From: Hawksworthiomyces lignivorus
Taxonomy: Eukaryota; Ascomycota; Sordariomycetes; Ophiostomatales; Ophiostomataceae
NCBI GenBank assembly: GCA_002917075.1
Contig: NTMA01000108.1
Span: 62,001 to 126,000, forward strand
Length of the DNA: 64,000 nt
Reading direction: 5' to 3'
How positions within the stretch are numbered: the stretch's first letter is position 1; every line of letters starts with the position of its first letter. Of the stretch, positions 56,231-64,000 are shown in pieces. The notes beneath the pieces are model-generated. The model did no database searches. It saw only the letters and a list, made by a program, of their open reading frames with translations, and was not told the DNA's origin. The position numbers were made by a program, and so were the translations under genes.

Positions 56231-57310
56231 ATGGCAAGCCAGCTCATCCTCTCGGTGGCCAACCGCGGCAAGCGGGGCGCCATCAAAAAGCTGCCGTCGT
56301 CTATCACCGTCTCTGCGACTGCGCCTCTCGAGGAGGTACAGCAGATGCTAGCGAAGCAGTCAGGCGTTCGCGACTACAACCGTATTGGCATCTTCGACCC
56401 GCAGACCCGCAAGATCCTGCGTGACCGCCGCGCCGTCGTGGGCAAGCAGGAGAATGTCGTGGCCTCCAAAGAGCTCCTAGTGCAGGATTTAGGTATGGTT
56501 CCCAATACCATCGAGCCCTGCTCTTCCTACGTTGTGATCCACAGCCACTGACCTCTCTCCCCCTTTCTCTTTCTAGGCCCCCAGATCGCTTGGCGCAGTG
56601 TCTTTGCCGTCGAGTACGCCGGCCCCATCGCCTTCCATGCGGCTTTTTACTACCTACGCCCCATTATCCCCATGCCGTCGTCCTGGACCGCTGGCCAGAC
56701 GGCCACCCGGGCGGATGCCCCAACAGACATCCAGACGCTCGTGTTCGTGCTCTTCCAGCTGCACTTCCTGAAGCGCGAGCTCGAGACCTTGTTCCTGCAC
56801 CGCTTCTCTGCCAACACCATGCCGGCCTTCAACATCTTCCGCAACTCGGCCTTCTACTGGCTCCTGGCCGGCCTCGTCTGCTCCTGGTCGCTGTACGCGC
56901 CGCTGTCGCCCTTCCGCGTCTCCGAGTTCTCGCCTTTCCCGTCGGGGCCCCGCGCTGGCTTTGGCAGCAGCGTCCTCGACTACCCGGCGCTGGCGCTCTT
57001 CGTCTTCAGCGAGCTCGCCAACTTCCGCGTCCACTACCACCTGGCCCACCTGCGCGCCCCCGGCAGCACTGAGAAGGGCATCCCCAACTGCATCGGCACC
57101 AGCCTGGTGACGTCGCCCAACTACATGTTCGAGGTGCTGGCGTGGCTGGGCGTCATCATCATTTCGCGCGACGTCACGGTGGTCATCTTCATCTGCGTCG
57201 GCATCATCTACATGCGGGGCTGGTCGCGGGACAAGGAGCGGGCACTGCGCCGCCTGTTCCCGGACCGCTACAAGAAGAAGAAGTACACCATGCTGCCGGG
57301 TCTGATCTGA
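56231..57310 (+). CDS. tsc13: Very-long-chain trans-2,3-enoyl-CoA reductase (Tsc13/TECR)
   Basis: Last step of each cycle of very-long-chain fatty acid elongation in the endoplasmic reticulum, feeding sphingolipids. Two exons: 56231-56492 and 56577-57310; 84-bp intron (GTATGG, TAG) splitting a Gly codon. Product 331 residues (yeast 310). Residues 1-85 form a ubiquitin-like N-terminal domain (LILSVANRGKRGAIKKLP, VQQMLAKQSGV). From residue 90 on come several hydrophobic segments and the 3-oxo-5-alpha-steroid 4-dehydrogenase C-terminal domain: QLHFLKRELETLFLHRFS, FNIFRNSAFYW, NFRVHYHLAHLR, GIPNCIGTSLVTSPNYMFEVLAW and the closing RYKKKKYTMLPGLI. The Lys-rich tail fits ER residence. GC-rich third positions. 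The upstream frame to 56210 begins with a TTG, so the ATG at 56231 is chosen. Confidence 0.96.
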
Positions 57311-57758
57311 AAGACACGCCGTCGGCTGTTGCGTCGTTGTCCCAGTCTCTCTCCCGCCGGGTTGGGCTTCTGGCCCTGAAGAGAGCAGTTCTGTTGCTGC
57401 CCAAGTTGCACGAGCAATAGGAACATGTGGTTATTATTCGTATCGAGTCTATGAAATCATAGTATAGGTATAGGAGAGTAGAAGATATGTTTAGAAGGCC
57501 AAAGGGTTTGGTTTACAGTTGGTATATGTGAAAGACCAAGGGAAAGGAAGCAAAAATAATTGAGCCTGCGCAGGGCATGTATTAATGAGCAAAGGGTAAC
57601 TGTCAAAAGCATTTTATATAACAGGAAAAAAAAAAACAATAATAATTCGATCCATTCCATGCGTTCACTGTCGTAAGAGGCTGTTTCTCGTTGCTCGTAA
57701 TATAATCCGAGAGATTGTCATTGCGTCGTGATATTCATTGTTTGCCATTCCAAATTCC
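57311..57758. other. Short spacer between convergent genes
   Basis: 450 bp between two 3' ends, AT-rich with an A-run near 57625. Nothing identified. Confidence 0.5.
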
Positions 57759-60083
57759 TCACCCGCTTTGCGCATCATTTACTGTCTCGTGTGCTTTGTC
57801 GCCGTGCACGCCATCTGTCGCAGTCAGTTCTGCTAAGGGAGCTATGTTTTGGCCCGATTCGTCTTCTGCCGGGCGTTCTGCCACCGTCGAGTTGGCAGCC
57901 TCTTCTGGGACAGCCTCTAGCGAATCGTTCGGACTAACTTGTTCTTTTATGATACTGCCTTGTTCTTCGTCACCTCTGGTCGCGGGCTGGTCGATGGGTA
58001 GAGCCTGCTCTTCGGGCTTGGCCGTTTCACCTTTTTGAACATCTGCGTCTGCAGACGTCGCTTCGGCCACTTCCGTCCTTGCAGCGCTCTCATCCTCTGC
58101 GCCTTCGCCTTTGTGCTCTGTGTTTGCATCACCTCCATCCTCACCTAGCGGATCTGTTTTTCCCGTAGACGTATTCCCGCCTTCCAAGTCCCGTGAATGT
58201 TCATCTTCTGTGTCTGGCGGCGTTGCTTCAGCTGTCTCATGGCTAGGAGAAGCTTTCGGCTCTTCGGCGGCTTGAATTTCTCCTTGTTGGATCGCAACAG
58301 GGATGTCTTCCTTCACGTCAGGCTCCGTGGCTGCAGAGGCCTCAGTTTGGTCCTCGTTGTGATCTTCAGCTGTATGCTGGCTAGTTCCAGCTTCTGTGTT
58401 TTGCACCAAAGCTTCTCCGCCGCTCTTGTCTTGCTCTGTCTCCTTCTCGCCCTGACTATGTTCCAAGAGGCTTTCTGGCTTTTTGAGCTCTGCCACAGGC
58501 GCGTCCACATCTGTCTGGTCTGTCTTCGCTGCAGCTTCGGCCCCTGCTTCCACCTCTTTTGCTTTTCCCTTTCCCTTATCTAGCTCTGCTGGAGCAGGCT
58601 GCTGTACATTGATGTGTTCACTTTCATTCTCGCCGGCTGTCTCAGCTGTGTCTTCAGCTGGCTGTGGCTCTGCTCTGACAGGTACTTCCTCCTGCCGCAC
58701 AGCTGCCGGTTCTGGTTTGGCAGTTTCAAGAGCCCCGCTATCCACCTCCACAGCCTTGCCTTTGCCTTTGTCACCGGTAGGGGCAGGCTCAGCTTCAGCC
58801 TCTGCAGCTGGTTCCACGCCATCGTTGGCACTTTCACCGGTACCTTCTGGCTCCGTCTTTGCCTTGATTGTCGAATCATTCGGCGCATCTTCGGCAGCCG
58901 CACGTCTTGCTTGGCTCGGATCCCGACTGCGGCTGCGGCTGCGGCTGCGGCTTCGGCTGCGGCTCCGGCTGCTGCCCGTGTAGCTCCCGCTGTAGCTGCC
59001 GCTATAGCTGCTGCCCGTGTAGCTGCCGCTGCCGCTGCCACTGTCATCGCCGCCGTCACGCCCCTCTCCCGCTGCTGCTGCAGCCTCTGCGCTTCCCTCG
59101 CCAGCCTCCGCCTGCCGGTGCCGGGCGCGCCTGCGGGCGCGGCGGGCGCGGGCGAGGCGCAGGGTCTCTTCGAGGACGGAGAGGCCCTGGAACTGCATCT
59201 CGGCCCAGTTCTGTAGGTTGCCCATCTCCTTGAGCGGGGCGGAGAAGTCGCGGGCGAGGCGCTCGAGGCCGTCGTTGGCGCGGCGCAGGTCGGCGGCGGC
59301 GCGGGCGACGCCGCGCTGCTGGCCGTGGATGGCGCGCATGTTGTCGTGCATCAGCACCGCGCGGTCCTGCAGCTGCGCGTCCAGCAGGTTGGCGATGCTG
59401 GCGTCCAGCGCCGCCCGCGCCTCCGCCACCTGCCGCTGCGCGCTGGCCGACGGCAGCGTGGGCTGCACCACGCGCGCGGGCGGCGGGGCAGCAGCAGCAG
59501 CTGTTGCTGCTGCTGCCGACGACGACGAAGGTGCCGCTGCCGCTGACGGCGGCCGAGACGACACTGGACCTGCCGTCCCTCCTGCCGGTCCTGCCGCCCC
59601 CGGAGCAGCAGAAGATGGTCCGGCAGCAATGGCCGCCACCGCTGGTGGGTCGCCGCCCCCGCCGGCGATGGCGGGCGGAGGCAGACCGGCTGGTCCTGCC
59701 GGCCCCGCTGGGCCAGCCAACCCGGGCGGCGGCGGCGGCGGCGGCGGGCCGCCCAGAAACGGCAGGGACACCGACGAGGCGGACGACGCCGCTCCAAACG
59801 GCGGAGACATTCGGGTCGTCCTGGTCGCCGTGGTCGCCGTGGCCGTCGACGTGCTGTCGGTCGTGCTGCTTCCGCTGGACGGTACTGCTCCCGCACCGGC
59901 GCCGGCGCTCGCGCTTGCGCTTGCGAGCACGCTCACGCCGCTGCTGGTGCCGGATACGGTCACCGCGCTCAGCGAGGCCGGCGCCGCCGACGACGAAGTG
60001 AGCGGCAGCATGGGCGCCAGCGGCCGGTGCGACGCCGCCGCGCCAGATGCGGAAGGTGGGGCCGAAGCGGTGGTCGACGACAT
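57759..60083 (-). CDS. BLOC1S1/GCN5L1-domain protein with long disordered arms
   Basis: Predicted 774 residues, single exon, ATG at 60083 (upstream codons begin with GTG). Three regions. Residues 1-205 are Ala/Ser/Pro/Gly-rich with a P8 run. Residues about 212-325 are helical and match GCN5L1/BLOC-1 subunit 1: LLDAQLQDRAVLMHDNMR, ARAAADLRRANDGLERLARDF, then the signature APLKEMGNLQNWAEMQ. Residues 325-774 are low-complexity: RARRARRR, SGSYTGSSYSGSYSGS, a run of seven SR dipeptides, then an acidic Glu/Ala/Thr-rich tail of about 370 residues. BLOC-1 acts on endosomes, and Bls1 in yeast is about 120 residues (family knowledge), so the domain here is embedded in a protein several times the normal size. 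The strand opposite the N-terminal part is also open over 300 codons because of the GCC/GCT repeats. Confidence 0.75.
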   Translation of the reverse strand: MSSTTASAPPSASGAAASHRPLAPMLPLTSSSAAPASLSAVTVSGTSSGVSVLASASASAGAGAGAVPSSGSSTTDSTSTATATTATRTTRMSPPFGAASSASSVSLPFLGGPPPPPPPPGLAGPAGPAGPAGLPPPAIAGGGGDPPAVAAIAAGPSSAAPGAAGPAGGTAGPVSSRPPSAAAAPSSSSAAAATAAAAAPPPARVVQPTLPSASAQRQVAEARAALDASIANLLDAQLQDRAVLMHDNMRAIHGQQRGVARAAADLRRANDGLERLARDFSAPLKEMGNLQNWAEMQFQGLSVLEETLRLARARRARRRARHRQAEAGEGSAEAAAAAGEGRDGGDDSGSGSGSYTGSSYSGSYSGSYTGSSRSRSRSRSRSRSRSRDPSQARRAAAEDAPNDSTIKAKTEPEGTGESANDGVEPAAEAEAEPAPTGDKGKGKAVEVDSGALETAKPEPAAVRQEEVPVRAEPQPAEDTAETAGENESEHINVQQPAPAELDKGKGKAKEVEAGAEAAAKTDQTDVDAPVAELKKPESLLEHSQGEKETEQDKSGGEALVQNTEAGTSQHTAEDHNEDQTEASAATEPDVKEDIPVAIQQGEIQAAEEPKASPSHETAEATPPDTEDEHSRDLEGGNTSTGKTDPLGEDGGDANTEHKGEGAEDESAARTEVAEATSADADVQKGETAKPEEQALPIDQPATRGDEEQGSIIKEQVSPNDSLEAVPEEAANSTVAERPAEDESGQNIAPLAELTATDGVHGDKAHETVNDAQSG

Positions 60084-61317
60084 GTTTGCTTGGAAGAGGC
60101 GCCAATGCTGCAGAATATGCACAAATGCACATAAATCGTGAGGATGCGGTGGATTGTCTCGCTGCTCTCTTGGTGCTGGAGACTGCAGGCTGGATCACGA
60201 GAGACTGCCAGGAAAGCTGTGGGCGGCACAGCACGGCAGATGAATGAAGAAGGCTGACGCTGAAGGATGCGACATGCACCGTTTACACCAATCCTATTGC
60301 AGCTTGTTTAGCTTTTTTTAATGGGCTCAGAGGAGCGAGCTACTGGAGAAAACAAGAAAAGCAGACCTTCCGGCGAGCAAATGGATTGGTCGAAGCTTGT
60401 ATTTTCTAGTTGCGTCTTCATGCAGGTCTAGATTGGATGGGGCAAGCCAGCTCCGCTGCAAACTACTGGACAGGAGGAAATGATCCAGAGAGATAGACAG
60501 ATGGATCGCAGCTGGCTCGTGACCGTATTTCCTTTTCCTGAATATTAGAAAAAAAGCAGAAGCCAAGATGCTCACATGTCAAAATGCCTGTTCAAAATGT
60601 CGGTTCCCACGATCTTCATTGCCGCGCGCGTTTTCCGTTGTGGCTGCCGAAAGGTCCCAATTTTGCATTACTTTTGGCTTTCCTGATTTTTTTGCTTCTT
60701 TGGATTAAGATACATAAATACACGACAGAACAAGGTCGAGAGGCAGACAAAGAAGACATTTTCGCTGCCTCTTCTCTGCCTCTTCTCTGCCTCTTCTCTG
60801 CCTCTCCCCGTTCTGCGGTCCACCCCATCTCTATCTCCCCTTTGCTGTGTGTAGACGCGTTTCCATCGTTTTCCTCTTTTCTATTCCTCGTAGTCTTCGC
60901 CGTATCGAGCAGACACACGATCCGTATTGTTGTCGCTTTTTTCCTATTTCGTACATTATTTGCCTTTCTCTTCCTCTCATTCCCCTCCCTTTGTCCACCT
61001 TTCCGATTCCAAGCCCAAGTCGTTCTTCGTTTGTTAATGTGGGAGAACATCATTTTTACGTTTCAAGCCTCCAAAGTCTACTCTCAAAAATCCAAGCCAA
61101 AGCTTCGAAATATGTAACTTTCAGCAGATCCAGTCCCGTTGCAAAAATGGAATGCTGTTCAACAAATGAAAATAAAAATGCGCCTCTGGAGCCCCGAGCA
61201 GAGAGGGCAGCCCAGCGTGGGGGCCCCCTCCCTCTCTGTTCGGTTCCCCAGAGGCTTCGATCTTTTGCGTTGCAAGAAAAAAAAATAAAAATAAAAAATA
61301 AAAAAGCGTGGTCAGCT
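60084..61317. other. Spacer between minus-strand genes
   Basis: 1.2 kb. The plus strand is CT-rich from 60760 to 61010 and includes a tandem 11-bp repeat at about 60766-60805. An A/T-rich block lies just downstream of the adenylate kinase stop (61270-61310). No gene supported. Confidence 0.5.
60766..60805. repeat. 11-bp tandem repeat (TGCCTCTTCTC)
   Basis: Three full perfect copies and a partial fourth within the CT-rich tract. Confidence 0.8.
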
Positions 61318-62477
<1,160 letters not shown>

Positions 62478-64000
62478 TGTGAGAGATATGGGAGAATAAA
62501 AGAGACGACAAAAGAAAAGGAGGAGCGGAAGACGGCGAGGAAGGGAATTGGACGAAAAGGTCAAAATGAGACAGGAGGGGGGGGGGGGGAGGGGGGGAAT
62601 AAAAGCGGGAGGAAAAGAGGAAAAGGAAGAAGGAAAAAGAGGGAAGAGGGAGAGGAAGAAAAGAGGCAAGTAACAAACAAGTGGAGTCGAGAGAGAAGAG
62701 CCAGGATCAACAGAAGAGACAAAAAGAAAAGAAGCGGGAGAAGAGGGAAGGAAAAAAAGCCTGTAACAGCCAATGCGATTTCGGGGTAGCAGCGAGAAAA
62801 GAAAAAGAAAAAGAAAAAGAAAGAAAAAAAAATTAAGTTAAGTGAGTTTTAGCGTATTGCGTCCACTAGGACGGGCTGCTATAGCCGCCCATTTCGGTGC
62901 TATTTGTGGCGGAAGAGCCAGGGCACATTTAGGGAGCGATGGGGGAGAAGGGGGAGACCAGCCGCATCCGCTACAAGCGCTGCAGAAAGCTACGACTACG
63001 AGAACTCTCCGTAATAGCAAAACACCTAGCAGTTTATTACAGGGGGGCAGGGGGGGAGGGAACTGCGCAAGATGGACCGTAGAATGGACCGCAGAATGGA
63101 CCGCAGAATGGACCTCAACGTGGACCATGACATGTACCGGGGACAGCTCCAAGGTACCGCAGCAGACAAATCTTGGCTCCATCTACACTATACTATAATA
63201 AGATACTTTCGCGCCACTTTCCGGCTAATTCTTGCTGCTCCAGTTACCCGAGCTCTCCCACTCAACTGCTGTCCTCTTCGCCGAGGTATGTAGCTCTGGG
63301 GGCAACGAAGCAACGTGTGTACTCTGGGCTGCATCTGTGGAGCATTTGGTCTAGACGAGAGGCGAATGTCCTATCGATTCCTGCTCCGTATTTCTACGTA
63401 GGTTTCTCCGTGCTATCTCTATTCGGTCTGCTGGCCGCTGCCGCTGCCGCTCACAAGGTCTCACCACCACCGGGCGAAGGGACAGTGACAAGAAAGGCAG
63501 GCAGGCAAAGCAGGCAAGGCAGGCAAAGTACATAGGTAAGATAGCTGATAGGTAAGGCCGGCGAAGCAAGCGAGGCAGAGACGATGCATAAGAGGAACCA
63601 CTGCTAAGTGGGCACATGATGGGTGCGTGCGTGATTTAAGCATATAGAGTGCTCTGCGCATCTAAGCGTACGTACTGAGCTGAGTGAAGCTGGATGCGGA
63701 TATACAAGTACGACAAGGAGACTACGGCTGCGGAGTTGTGAAGCTGTATGTGGAGTTGCAGGCAAGGGGAAAGCTTAAGTCTGGGGAGGCAGCACATGTG
63801 CTCACACACACGTAAGTGAGCTGAAAAGACCCGCACACGCCCTATATTTTCAACGCTCACGGAAAAATTTAGTCAGTATACAGGGCTCATCATCAGGCCT
63901 GAAACCGAAGCTGAGAGCGCTGAATAATAGGGCTTTTGGTTTAATAATATAGAGTGTATAGTGGATAAGTGTGCACCCGCTGATGCTTAGTATCACGTGA
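62478..64000. other. Right-edge spacer with the adk1 leader and short repeats
   Basis: 62480-62830 is purine-rich on the plus strand (CT-rich adk1 leader), with a G13 run at 62577-62589 and an AAAAAG-type run near 62800. A 12-bp repeat lies at 63072-63143, and a CAGG/CAAAG-type imperfect repeat at about 63497-63530. The rest is without supportable frames. Confidence 0.5.
63072..63143. repeat. 12-bp tandem repeat (ATGGACCGCAGA-like), six units
   Basis: Three nearly perfect units followed by three diverged ones; in one frame it encodes repeated Met-Asp-Arg-Arg, but the frame is short and I do not call a gene. Confidence 0.85.

Noticed and set aside
59056..60279. Long frames on both strands over the BLOC1S1-domain gene (407 codons minus in another frame; 307 codons plus at 59218-60141)
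   Set aside because: They arise from GCC/GCT-type repeats that lack stops in most frames; only the frame with the BLOC1S1 signature and an ATG start is kept.

Overview
The window is nuclear DNA of a filamentous ascomycete (Pezizomycotina). Most genes are interrupted by short introns (56-162 bp, with one of 402 bp) that have GTRNGT donors, CTAAC/CTGAC branch points close to the acceptor and YAG ends. The coding content is fungal: two-domain Ade2, Sog2, Gyp5, Cce1/Ydc2, Tsc13, a fungal F-box protein and a P450 with several membrane segments. There is no operon structure, plasmid, phage, transposon or CRISPR array. The class within Pezizomycotina cannot be settled from the sequence alone. I place 20 protein genes, one tRNA and one probable gene relic, about one gene per 3 kb, separated by long AT-richer spacers and long pyrimidine-rich leaders.

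Layout, left to right. 0-10.4 kb: an unrecognised Cys-rich protein, a tRNA-Lys(CTT), and a SANT/Myb-like protein behind a long CT-rich leader. 12.5-14.5 kb: a cytochrome P450 on the minus strand whose stop is followed after 8 nt by a 39-nt homopolymer. 16-22.3 kb: four minus-strand genes, namely a small membrane protein, a RidA/Mmf1-type deaminase with a 14-nt exon, a gene encoding only the N-terminal part of the TFIIH helicase XPB/Ssl2, and glutathione reductase. 24.5-27.2 kb: an F-box protein and the mitochondrial Holliday-junction resolvase Cce1. 30.7-37 kb: Sog2 of the RAM network, converging on a cytosine-deaminase-like amidohydrolase. 37.7-46 kb: a Gyp5-type Rab GAP, ribosomal protein eS8 and a disordered orphan protein, all minus strand. 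47.4-51.3 kb: a decayed coding fragment, then a RING-IBR-RING ubiquitin ligase with a 15-residue repeat array and two rival last exons. 52-57.3 kb: Ade2, a small orphan and Tsc13 on the plus strand. 57.8-62.5 kb: a BLOC1S1-domain protein and adenylate kinase on the minus strand.

The genes do not form a pathway cluster. Housekeeping functions (purine synthesis, adenylate balance, glutathione redox, very-long-chain fatty acid elongation, translation, Rab traffic, cell polarity) are mixed with lineage-specific genes of visibly lower GC at third codon positions (the Cys-rich protein, the XPB fragment, the F-box protein, the 44.8-kb orphan and the RBR ligase). The most unusual items are the XPB gene without a helicase, the RBR ligase with interchangeable RING2 endings, the 14-nt RidA exon, and a recurrent set of G/C homopolymers (four of exactly 13 nt and one of 39 nt).
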